Below, in pieces: positions 1 through 7,154 of a DNA stretch of 64,000 nucleotides. Position numbers and translations under genes: made by a program. The first letter of the stretch is position 1; the number at the start of each line of letters is the position of its first letter. The stretch is taken from contig NZ_LIXZ01000013.1 of assembly GCF_001305855.1 (NCBI RefSeq), positions 47,707 through 111,706 of the forward strand, written 5' to 3'. The notes under the pieces are model-generated. The model had not been told where the DNA came from, did no database searches, and worked only from the letters and a program-made list of their open reading frames with translations. This DNA comes from Rossellomorea vietnamensis. GTDB lineage: Bacteria > Bacillota > Bacilli > Bacillales > Bacillaceae_B.

Positions 1-2
1 TA

Positions 3-464
3 TTTTGCCGAAGCACCCTGCACCAAATCGAAGTAGCCATAGAGTCGATCATAGGCATCATGGACGGGCTTAAAGAGGAAGACCTGATCATGAGACCGAC
101 TCCTTCCAAGCATTCCATAGGGGAGCTGCTTTCGCATATTTCTCTCATATGCATGGCGGATGACCTCATCGCCGGGGGAGCCAGCCAAGAAGAAATGGAT
201 TCTTTTTATAGGAGTAAATCTATGCATACCCTCGACGACATGAGAGTGGAACTACGGGAGGATTTTCACTATCTGAAAAAGCAGGTGGCTGCATGGACTG
301 AAGATATGCTGGTAGAAGAGACCACGGCCTATTGGGGAGTGACATATACAAGATTCGAGTGGCTGGTGGAGGTTGCAGCTCATCTTTATCACCACCGTGG
401 ACAGCTTCATGCTATGCTTGTCCATTGTTATGATCAGGATCCGCAGATACCTATGTTTGAGTGA
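3..464 (+). CDS. DinB family protein, 5' end outside window
   Basis: The reading frame is open to the left edge, so the true start lies upstream; the ATG at 60 is internal. About 153 residues are visible. The protein shows the DinB/YfiT four-helix-bundle pattern: a histidine in LLSHI (helix 2) and the HHRGQLHAML segment near the C-terminus, where the H-x3-H pair normally binds a divalent metal. Family members are small metal-binding enzymes, often thiol-dependent transferases, or have no known function. The C-terminal tail runs past the last helix by only a few residues, as in the family. The substrate is unknown. No clear terminator follows. Confidence 0.8.
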   Translation, partial: FCRSTLHQIEVAIESIIGIMDGLKEEDLIMRPTPSKHSIGELLSHISLICMADDLIAGGASQEEMDSFYRSKSMHTLDDMRVELREDFHYLKKQVAAWTEDMLVEETTAYWGVTYTRFEWLVEVAAHLYHHRGQLHAMLVHCYDQDPQIPMFE

Positions 465-512
465 GGAGTCACTAATTTGTACGCGGAAAAGTGAATGTGC
501 TGAGTAGCGCAG

Positions 513-540
513 TTCAAAGTTGAAATCTTTTTCATATAAT
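513..540 (+). promoter_or_regulatory. Sigma-A promoter for the DUF4397-sortase pair
   Basis: TTCAAA (513-518), a 16-base spacer and a perfect TATAAT (535-540) lie 60 bases before the DUF4397 start. Read by eye; the -35 has one mismatch to consensus. Confidence 0.5.
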
Positions 541-599
541 TATACATTTAGTGTACAAGTAAGCTACAAAACTTTCACAAAATAAAAGGAGTGGATGAA

Positions 600-1391
600 A
601 TGAAAAAGATTTTTACGATTTTTGTAACTGCAATGCTTTTCCTATCACTGGCAGGAGGTGCTTTTGCAGCAGAAAATGACGCGATGGTTCGTATCGTACA
701 TGCGTCACCAGATGCCCCGGCTGTCGATGTATATATTGACGGAAATGCCGTGGTGGAAGGTGCAGAATTTAAAGCAGCGACGGATTATATGAATCTTCCA
801 GCCGGCGACCATAAAGTGGAAATTTATGCTGCAGGGACAATGGGAAGCGAAGATCCTGTCATCTCTCAAGATCTAACAGTTGAAGCAGGGATGGCTTACA
901 CAGTAGCGGCAGCCAATACGCTTGAGAATCTTGAACTGGTCGTAGCCCAGGACTCTATGGATGTAACGGAAGGAATGACGAAGGTCCGAGTGGGACATCT
1001 TTCACCGGATGCACCGACCGTTGATGTCGGTCCTGTAGGTGGGGATGAACTATTCAGCGGGGCAGAATTCAAGGCGATCACAGATTACAAGGAATTAGAT
1101 CCTGGAACATATGATTTAGAAATCAGAACACCTGAAGGAGATCAAGTGTTGGATCTGTCCGGTACAATGCTTGAAGAAAACACGGTATACAGCGTTTTTG
1201 CCATTAACACGGCCGATCAATTAGAAGTGCTTGTATTGAAGGACTATACCATGATGCCTGGAAGCATGCCTGAAACAGGAATGGGCGGAGCGGCGACTGA
1301 ACAATCTTCCAATCTTCCAATTGTACTTGCAACAGTGGTATTAGGTGGAGCGGCTCTACTATTTGTCACACGCAGACAACTGCAAAAATAA
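600..1391 (+). CDS. Cell-wall-anchored DUF4397 protein with MPETG sorting signal
   Basis: 263 residues. The ATG at 600 is preferred over the in-frame GTG at 591 because AAAGGAG (585-591) is then correctly spaced. A Sec signal peptide (residues 1-21, ending AFA) is followed by two DUF4397 repeats, each opening with a [HL].SPDAP.VDV motif near residues 30 and 135. The C-terminus has MPETG (about 223-227), a polar linker, a hydrophobic helix and an RRQLQK tail: the layout of a sortase substrate with Met in place of the Leu of LPxTG. The next gene is a sortase whose start overlaps this stop codon, so they are very likely enzyme and substrate. The role of DUF4397 proteins on the cell surface is unknown. 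Confidence 0.85.
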   Translation: MKKIFTIFVTAMLFLSLAGGAFAAENDAMVRIVHASPDAPAVDVYIDGNAVVEGAEFKAATDYMNLPAGDHKVEIYAAGTMGSEDPVISQDLTVEAGMAYTVAAANTLENLELVVAQDSMDVTEGMTKVRVGHLSPDAPTVDVGPVGGDELFSGAEFKAITDYKELDPGTYDLEIRTPEGDQVLDLSGTMLEENTVYSVFAINTADQLEVLVLKDYTMMPGSMPETGMGGAATEQSSNLPIVLATVVLGGAALLFVTRRQLQK

Positions 1392-2011
1392 TGAAAAAAA
1401 TTTTACTGACTTTTCCTCTTATGGCTCTTCTGGCGGCATGTGCTGCCGAAGAGCCTCAAACTGTTCCGGATACCGGTGTTCAATCATCCACCGTCGAACA
1501 ACCTGTTCAAGCCAAAACACCCGTTGTAGAAGCAGTAGAAGAAGAGAACAAGATCAAACCATCTGTCCTGTCAATCCCTCAGCTTGAACTCGAGGCGCCG
1601 ATTAAGGAGTTTGGGCTGGATAAGAACGGGAATATGGAGCTTCCGAAGAATGGAAGTGATGTAGCATGGTTTGAACCGGGCTTCCAACCTGGCGAAAAGG
1701 GGAATGCCGTTCTTGCAGGGCATGTAGATGATGAGAAAAAGCCGGCTGTTTTTTTTGAGCTGAAGACGCTTGAGCCTGGTGATGAGATCCATCTAGAGGG
1801 GGAATCTGGAGAAACCCTTACATTCGTGGTGAGGGAAAAGGTCGCCTATGATAAAGATGATGCACCTCTTCGAAAGATTTTCGGCCCGAGTCAGAAACGG
1901 ATGTTGAATCTGATCACATGCACAGGTTATTTCGATCATGACATTCATAACTACGTTGAGCGACTTGTTGTCTATACCGAGCTGGTAGAGGATCAAACTG
2001 AAGAATCTTAA
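1391..2011 (+). CDS. Class F-like sortase with possible lipobox
   Basis: 206 residues. The start ATG overlaps the stop of the DUF4397 gene (TAATG), indicating translational coupling. The catalytic triad is visible: His111 (LAGHVDD), Cys177 (LITCTG) and Arg191 (YVERLVV). The LxLITCTG..D motif is closest to class E/F sortases as I remember them. Residues 18-55 form a low-complexity linker. Unlike typical sortases with an N-terminal transmembrane anchor, it has LLAAC at residues 13-17, which fits a lipobox, so it may be anchored as a lipoprotein. It probably cleaves the MPETG signal of its neighbour and attaches it to peptidoglycan. Confidence 0.85.
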   Translation: MKKILLTFPLMALLAACAAEEPQTVPDTGVQSSTVEQPVQAKTPVVEAVEEENKIKPSVLSIPQLELEAPIKEFGLDKNGNMELPKNGSDVAWFEPGFQPGEKGNAVLAGHVDDEKKPAVFFELKTLEPGDEIHLEGESGETLTFVVREKVAYDKDDAPLRKIFGPSQKRMLNLITCTGYFDHDIHNYVERLVVYTELVEDQTEES

Positions 2012-2015
2012 GTGC

Positions 2016-2056
2016 AGAGCTTACCTCCCATCCAGTGGAAGATAAGCTCTTTTTTT
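2016..2056 (+). terminator. Rho-independent terminator of the sortase gene
   Basis: The stem AGAGCTTA (2016-2023) pairs with TAAGCTCT (2043-2050) and is followed by a run of T. Confidence 0.85.
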
Positions 2057-2068
2057 CCATGAAAAGGC

Positions 2069-2096
2069 TTTACACAGTGTTAAATTCCTTTACTAT
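2069..2096 (+). promoter_or_regulatory. Sigma-A promoter of the nucleotidase remnant
   Basis: TTTACA (2069-2074), a 16-base spacer and TACTAT (2091-2096). The promoter and the GGAGG ribosome binding site (about 2128) look intact although the gene behind them is destroyed. Confidence 0.5.
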
Positions 2097-2137
2097 TAAT
2101 AGAGAGAGTTTTCTGAAAAACACGTGTGGAGGTTAAG

Positions 2138-2266
2138 ATGAAACTAAAAATATTACATGCAAATGATGTACACAGCCACTTTGAGGCATTCGGGAGAGCG
2201 GCTACACTGATCAAAGAGCATAAAGATGAGACCACAATCGTGCTTGACGGGGGAGAACTGGGTTAA
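2138..2266 (+). pseudogene. Remnant of a YunD-like 5'-nucleotidase/metallophosphatase
   Basis: This 42-codon ORF has a strong GGAGG site and begins with the first metal-binding motif of calcineurin-type 5'-nucleotidases (ILHANDVHSHFE). It then continues to the second metal-binding segment (VLDGGE) and stops within three codons. Intact family members are about 450 residues or more. Nothing homologous to the rest of the domain is seen between the stop at 2266 and the next gene at 2378, so most of the gene has been deleted. I infer a deletion scar; a functional 42-residue peptide is unlikely because the catalytic core is missing. Confidence 0.7.
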
Positions 2267-2377
2267 TCCGTCACACCCTAAGCATGGATTGTGCATTTAA
2301 GCAGGTCTTTTTTCTGTGAAACATAGGCAGCCTTCAAGTAAAATAGAGATAACTACTAGTATGAAGGAGAACGTGCC

Positions 2378-3340
2378 ATGAAAAAGAAAATCGTGTGGAT
2401 TGTCAGCAGTTTGTTGTTGTTTCTACTCATTGGTCTGACTGTCGCCGGCAACTACTTTTATGATGTAGCCATCAATCGCAGCAATGATGCAGTGGAGCTA
2501 TACGGCGGGACGGAAGAAGCGGTTGAAGCGGTCAGTGCATTAGAGGAAGAACAAGAGAGGTTGGAAGAATTAAGAAACTGGACAAGTAAACGGGATTTTC
2601 AAACGGTGGAGGTGGAATCGGAAGATGGATTGACACTTAGAGCCCAATACCTCGAGAACGAGTCGCCAAATGGGAAGACGGTGATCCTTGCTCATGGATA
2701 TAAGGGAAACAGTGAGCAAATGCCGGAGATCACGAGATTTTATTATGAAGAGGGATACAATATCCTGAAGCCTGATGCACGGGGGCATGGTAAGAGTGAA
2801 GGGAACTATATCGGTTATGGCTGGGACGATCGGCTGGATGTGAAAAAGTGGATCGATCTTCTGATCAACGAAAAAGGGCAGGACACCATCTTTCTCCACG
2901 GCTTTTCAATGGGGGCCGCCACCGTATTGATGACGAGTGGGGAAGACCTTCCGGAAGAGGTGAAGGGTATCATTGCGGACAGTGGATATACTTCTGTGGA
3001 CGAGGAGCTTGCCCATCAGTTGAAATACCTCTATCGTTTACCTGCATTTCCGATTATGGATATCACGGGTGTAGTGACAAAGGTGAGAGCAGGTTATTCA
3101 TTCAAGGAAGCCTCCGCATTGGAACAGGTAAAGAAGAATCATTTGCCCATCTTCATCATTCATGGCGATAAGGATGAACTGGTTCCCACGGAGATGGCCA
3201 AGCGATTGTATGAGGCTGCAGGCGGCCTGAAAGAATTATGGATCGTACCTGGGGCGGGACATACAGAAGGGTTCACAGTGGAAGAAGAAGAATATAAGAA
3301 ACGGATCAAGGGGTTCATTGCCGAGGCGATGAAATCATAG
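2378..3340 (+). CDS. Membrane-anchored alpha/beta hydrolase (YqkD-like)
   Basis: 320 residues, starting from ATG behind AAGGAGAA. One N-terminal transmembrane helix (about 5-25) leaves the catalytic domain outside the membrane. The hydrolase fold is clear: oxyanion loop AHGYKGNS (105-112), nucleophile Ser177 in GFSMG, acid Asp264 or Asp266 in IHGDKDELVP, and His295 in GAGHTEG. Residues 45-70 are a charged, possibly coiled linker. Size and layout match B. subtilis YqkD, a serine hydrolase of unknown substrate. An esterase or peptidase activity is possible. Confidence 0.85.
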   Translation: MKKKIVWIVSSLLLFLLIGLTVAGNYFYDVAINRSNDAVELYGGTEEAVEAVSALEEEQERLEELRNWTSKRDFQTVEVESEDGLTLRAQYLENESPNGKTVILAHGYKGNSEQMPEITRFYYEEGYNILKPDARGHGKSEGNYIGYGWDDRLDVKKWIDLLINEKGQDTIFLHGFSMGAATVLMTSGEDLPEEVKGIIADSGYTSVDEELAHQLKYLYRLPAFPIMDITGVVTKVRAGYSFKEASALEQVKKNHLPIFIIHGDKDELVPTEMAKRLYEAAGGLKELWIVPGAGHTEGFTVEEEEYKKRIKGFIAEAMKS

Positions 3341-3355
3341 AAGGGATGAATCGTG

Positions 3356-4450
3356 ATGGGGGAAAAAACGTTATTTGAAGCGTATAAAAATGCTACACAT
3401 CCGGTGCAGGGTCATGGGAAGAGGAATTTTGACGTCCTGAAGGAGGCACTTGAGGGGTTCGATGGTGATGTGGATAGCGATATATATGGATCAGGAAAAA
3501 TAATAGAAGACTTTCAAGAGAAGATGGCGGATAGCCTTGGGAAAGAAAGAGCCGTGTTCTTTCCAAGTGGAACGATGGCCCAGCAGATTGCCCTGCGCAT
3601 TTGGTGTGATCAAAAACAGGTGCAGAGAGTGGCGTACCATCCTTTATGCCATCTCGAAATTCATGAAGAGGATGGCTTGAAGAAATTACACGGGATTGAG
3701 CCTATTTTATTGGCGGAAAAAAACCGGGTGATTAATCTTGAAGATGTTGTCGGTTTAAAAGAAGAGATTGCATGCTTACTATTGGAGCTTCCTCAAAGGG
3801 AAATAGGAGGTCAGCTGCCTGAGTATGAAACCCTTGTAGCGATTTCTCAGTACTGCCGGGATAAAGGGATCAAGCTCCATCTCGACGGGGCGAGACTTTA
3901 TGAAGTGCTCCCTTATTACGGGAAAACGGCAGCAGAAATCTGCGATTTGTTTGATAGTGTCTATATTTCCTTTTATAAGGGATTCGGTGGAATTGCAGGA
4001 GCGATCCTTGCTGGTGATGAGGCATTCACAGACGAATCCAAGGTGTGGAAAAGGCGCCATGGCGGTGATCTGATCAGTCTGTATCCATACATCATAAGTG
4101 CCGACTACTATTTCGATCAACGAATTGATAAGATGGATCAGTATTATGAAGGAGCGAAGGAACTGGCTACTCATTTCAATGGCTGTGAGGGGATCAGGAC
4201 CCTCCCTGAAACGCCCGTTTCGAATATGTTTCACGTCTTCTTCCACTACCCTCAAAAGCAGATCGAAGCCATTCTGATCGAAATGTATGAAAAAACGGGG
4301 ATCGGCTTAACCGGATACGTGAATGAAGTAAGTGACAATGAGTGCGCTTTTGAAGCGAATATTGGAGATCAATACAAAAACGTACCAAAAAAAGAACTGA
4401 AAAACATGTTCACCCTCTTAAATGAAAAACTCCAAAAACAAAACACATGA
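3356..4450 (+). CDS. Threonine aldolase/beta-eliminating lyase family PLP enzyme
   Basis: 364 residues from the ATG at 3356; a GTG at 3353 is in frame and also possible. It lies 15 bases after the hydrolase gene with AGAAGGGA between, so the two may be co-transcribed. This is a fold-type I PLP enzyme: the cofactor-binding Asp177 is in LHLDGARLY and the Schiff-base Lys208 in SFYKGFGG. Both motifs are typical of low-specificity L-threonine aldolases, which cleave threonine or allo-threonine to glycine and acetaldehyde. The N-terminal and middle parts diverge from classical LtaE, so the amino-acid substrate is uncertain. Confidence 0.8.
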   Translation: MGEKTLFEAYKNATHPVQGHGKRNFDVLKEALEGFDGDVDSDIYGSGKIIEDFQEKMADSLGKERAVFFPSGTMAQQIALRIWCDQKQVQRVAYHPLCHLEIHEEDGLKKLHGIEPILLAEKNRVINLEDVVGLKEEIACLLLELPQREIGGQLPEYETLVAISQYCRDKGIKLHLDGARLYEVLPYYGKTAAEICDLFDSVYISFYKGFGGIAGAILAGDEAFTDESKVWKRRHGGDLISLYPYIISADYYFDQRIDKMDQYYEGAKELATHFNGCEGIRTLPETPVSNMFHVFFHYPQKQIEAILIEMYEKTGIGLTGYVNEVSDNECAFEANIGDQYKNVPKKELKNMFTLLNEKLQKQNT

Positions 4451-4451
4451 C

Positions 4452-4491
4452 AAAAAAGTGGTATCGGGACTCTTCCGATACCACTTTTTTT
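4452..4491 (+). terminator. Terminator after the threonine aldolase-like gene
   Basis: AGTGGTATCGG and CCGATACCACT form an 11-bp stem with a 7-base loop, flanked by A6 and T7, so it could act in both directions. Confidence 0.9.
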
Positions 4492-4568
4492 GAGGGACGG
4501 ACCTCACCAAAATCCCGTTGTGATAAGGATTTGCCTGTGAAAACACGTCTTTTGGAGGTCCGTCCCTC
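4492..4568. repeat. GGGACGGACC inverted-repeat element, long form, copy A
   Basis: GAGGGACGGACCTC (4492-4505) and its exact reverse complement (4555-4568) bracket about 50 bases. Immediately inside, CCAAAA and TTTTGG extend the pairing. The same 14-base ends occur around 7075-7150, and shorter versions occur at 37759 and 38581. It starts right after a terminator. Confidence 0.85.
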
Positions 4569-4589
4569 AAAAGGGATCCCAATTGACTA

Positions 4590-4617
4590 TTGAAATATTC
4601 AGATTATTAGGTATAAT
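4590..4617 (+). promoter_or_regulatory. Sigma-A promoter of the glcD-symporter operon
   Basis: TTGAAA (4590-4595), 16-base spacer, TATAAT (4612-4617), 40 bases before the GTG start. Confidence 0.6.
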
Positions 4618-4656
4618 TCGTTACATTATACTTTTTTATGGAAGGGGAGAGGGATT

Positions 4657-6054
4657 GTGAGTGTGAAGGATGGACGTTTGTTGGATGAGTTAAGGGAGGT
4701 TGTCGGCAGTGGGAAGGTGTCGGTGAATGAAACGGTATTGGATCAACACGCAAGGGATGAATCTTATCATTCGCCAAGCTCACCGGATGTGGTGGTATTT
4801 CCCGAGAACAGTGAGGACGTGAGTGCAATTGTGAAATTGGCGTCTGCTCACCATATACCCATCATTCCATTTGGACTTGGCACCAGCCTTGAAGGGCACG
4901 TCATCCCATATGATAAGGGGATCACGATCGATTTTTCCGAGATGAATAGGATCCTTGAAGTACGGGAGAAGGATTTCCTCGTCAAGGTTCAGCCCGGTGT
5001 GACCCGCACCCAGCTGAATAAAGAATTAAAGAAATATGGCCTCTTCTTCTCCGTGGACCCGGGAGCGGATGCGACTCTCGGAGGAATGGCTGCCACGAAT
5101 GCCAGTGGAACGACTTCTGTTAAATATGGTGTCATGCGTGATCAGGTACGTGATCTTGAAGTGGTACTGCCCGATGGGGAAGTGATCCACACAGGTAATA
5201 TGGCTCAGAAGTCCTCCTCAGGCTATCACTTGAATAGCTTATTTGTAGGGTCTGAGGGGACGCTTGGATGCATTACGGAACTAACCCTCCGCGTATATGG
5301 CATTCCTGAATACACCGTGGCCGCACGGGCGTCATTCCAACATGTAGATGATGCAGTGGAAGCGGTCGTATCCATCCTGCAGGCGGGCGTCCCGATTGCC
5401 AGATGTGAGCTTGTAGATGAGCCGTCCATGATTCAAGTGAACCGGTTCAGTGATACGGATTATAAGGAAAAACCGACTCTATTCCTTGAGTTTCATGGCA
5501 ATGAAGCGGGTCTGAATCAAGATGTTGAATTCACGAAAGAAATCGTTGCAGATCATCAGTGTGAAGACATTGTCTTTGAAGAGGATACGGCAGCACGGAA
5601 CAAATTGTGGGAAGCGAGGCATAATCTCGCCTATGCTTACGTGCATGGGCATCCGGGAAGGAAACTCATGGTGACGGATGTCTGCTTACCCATTTCTGAA
5701 TTATCCGGAGCCGTTCAGCACGCCCGAAAACAACTTGAAGAATTAGAGCTCATCGGAGGGATCCTTGGGCATGTGGGGGACGGGAATTATCATACCTCAC
5801 TCATGATTGACCTGGATGATCCGGATGAGGTGAAGAGAGCCGGCATCTATAACGAACGGATTGTGGAATACGCCCTGGAACGGAATGGTACGTGCACAGG
5901 GGAACATGGAGTAGGGGTAGGGAAGATGAAGTATCAAGAGCGTGAACACGGGGGAGCCTTGAAGGTCATGGAGAAAATCAAACTGGCACTTGATCCCGAT
6001 GGAATCTTCAACCCTCACAAACTAGTACATAAAAAGAAGGAGGACTCAAAATGA
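4657..6054 (+). CDS. glcD: FAD-binding 2-hydroxyacid oxidase/dehydrogenase (GlcD-like)
   Basis: 465 residues, GTG start behind GGGGAGAGG. The N-terminal half (about 45-220) is a PCMH-type FAD-binding domain with the PFGLGTSLEGH and ATNASGT segments. The C-terminal half is the FAD-oxidase_C domain and ends with the hallmark GEHGVGVGK motif near residue 423. This is the glycolate oxidase GlcD/D-lactate dehydrogenase family, which oxidises 2-hydroxyacids to 2-oxoacids and passes electrons on. No GlcF iron-sulfur partner gene is adjacent. Instead the stop codon overlaps the start of a BASS-family symporter, suggesting uptake coupled to oxidation. Glycolate or D-lactate is the likely substrate, by inference. 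Confidence 0.85.
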   Translation: MSVKDGRLLDELREVVGSGKVSVNETVLDQHARDESYHSPSSPDVVVFPENSEDVSAIVKLASAHHIPIIPFGLGTSLEGHVIPYDKGITIDFSEMNRILEVREKDFLVKVQPGVTRTQLNKELKKYGLFFSVDPGADATLGGMAATNASGTTSVKYGVMRDQVRDLEVVLPDGEVIHTGNMAQKSSSGYHLNSLFVGSEGTLGCITELTLRVYGIPEYTVAARASFQHVDDAVEAVVSILQAGVPIARCELVDEPSMIQVNRFSDTDYKEKPTLFLEFHGNEAGLNQDVEFTKEIVADHQCEDIVFEEDTAARNKLWEARHNLAYAYVHGHPGRKLMVTDVCLPISELSGAVQHARKQLEELELIGGILGHVGDGNYHTSLMIDLDDPDEVKRAGIYNERIVEYALERNGTCTGEHGVGVGKMKYQEREHGGALKVMEKIKLALDPDGIFNPHKLVHKKKEDSK

Positions 6055-7031
6055 AACTACTTGAAACCATCAGTAATCTGGCAGGGAAGTACTTTGCCGT
6101 TTGGGTCATCCTGGTAGCGGCTATCGCTTATTTTATTCCGGCGTCATTTCTCTCATTAGGAGCTTATATTACGATCCTATTAGGAGTCGTGATGTTTGGC
6201 ATGGGGCTCACTTTGAAGCCTGTTGATTTTCAACTGGTACTAAAAAAACCTCTACCTGTCATCACTGGGGTCCTGGCACAGTTTCTCATTATGCCACTGG
6301 GTGCCTTTTTAATTGCATACATACTTGGTCTGCCGGCTGAACTGGCTGCCGGTTTAGTATTATTAGGATCTGTTCCAGGAGGGACGGCATCCAATGTCAT
6401 GGTGTATCTCGCTAAAGGGAATCTTGCTCTATCCGTTGCCATGACCTCACTGTCGACGCTTTTGGCACCCATTGCAACGCCCCTGATCCTTCTCGGTCTT
6501 GCCGGTCAGTGGCTGCCCGTCGATCCCGTCGCCATGTTTCTTTCAATCGTGCAGGTAATCATCCTGCCGATCACGATTGGGTTAGTGGTACGAAAGCTAT
6601 TCCCGGGTACCGTGGAAAAAAGCCTGAACGTTATTCCGCTTATTTCAGTTCTCGCAATCATCATCATCGTGTCAGCCGTCGTCTCTGCGAATGTTGAAAA
6701 TATCGCATCTTCTGGGGCAATCATTTTCACGGCGGTGATCCTTCATAATCTATTTGGACTCGGCTTGGGATACGGCACCGGTGTCCTGATGAAGCTGGAT
6801 GAAGGGACGAGACGTGCAATCTCTATAGAAGTGGGAATGCAGAACTCCGGACTCGGAGTGGCCCTTGCCACTGCCCACTTTGGTCCCCTCGCTGCCCTGC
6901 CGAGTGTCATTGCGGCAGTATGGCATAATATTTCAGGACCGATCCTTGCAACGTTTTGGAGTAAGAAACCTGTAGATGTCGAGGTGGAGGAGGAATATAG
7001 TAGAGGAGCAGTCACCCCGAATGCGAGATAG
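6051..7031 (+). CDS. Bile acid:sodium symporter (BASS) family transporter
   Basis: 326 residues and about nine to ten hydrophobic helices. The ATG overlaps the glcD stop (ATGA), so translation is coupled. The family fingerprint GSVPGGTASNVMVYLAKGN (about 111-129) forms the sodium-binding crossover, and EVGMQNSGLG (about 260-269) is the second conserved motif. Bacterial and plastid members move organic acids such as pyruvate or glycolate with sodium as well as bile acids; B. subtilis YocS is a relative. Its partnership with glcD points to a 2-hydroxyacid or 2-oxoacid substrate, which is inference. A good terminator follows. Confidence 0.85.
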   Translation: MKLLETISNLAGKYFAVWVILVAAIAYFIPASFLSLGAYITILLGVVMFGMGLTLKPVDFQLVLKKPLPVITGVLAQFLIMPLGAFLIAYILGLPAELAAGLVLLGSVPGGTASNVMVYLAKGNLALSVAMTSLSTLLAPIATPLILLGLAGQWLPVDPVAMFLSIVQVIILPITIGLVVRKLFPGTVEKSLNVIPLISVLAIIIIVSAVVSANVENIASSGAIIFTAVILHNLFGLGLGYGTGVLMKLDEGTRRAISIEVGMQNSGLGVALATAHFGPLAALPSVIAAVWHNISGPILATFWSKKPVDVEVEEEYSRGAVTPNAR

Positions 7032-7039
7032 ATCAATCG

Positions 7040-7071
7040 AAAAAGGTACCGGATACTTCCGGTACCTTTTT
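7040..7071 (+). terminator. Terminator of the glcD-symporter operon
   Basis: AAAAAGGTACCGG (7040-7052) pairs with CCGGTACCTTTTT (7059-7071). It is symmetrical and probably also stops the convergent siderophore operon. Confidence 0.9.
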
Positions 7072-7074
7072 GTT

Positions 7075-7150
7075 AGGGACGGACCTCCCAAATTGAGTGA
7101 CAAATGCCGTCATTATCACATTCTTACGTGGAATTTGAGGTCCGTCCCTC
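7075..7150. repeat. GGGACGGACC inverted-repeat element, long form, copy B
   Basis: AGGGACGGACCTC (7075-7087) and its reverse complement (7138-7150) bracket about 50 bases. The interior, read on the minus strand, shares TGTGATAA and nearby bases with copy A at 4492-4568 but has diverged. Like copy A, it directly follows a terminator. Confidence 0.85.
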
Positions 7151-7154
7151 AAAT

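Noticed and set aside
3779..4255. 158-codon antisense ORF inside the threonine aldolase-like gene
   Set aside because: Shadow of a strongly coding plus-strand gene with catalytic motifs; no start signal.
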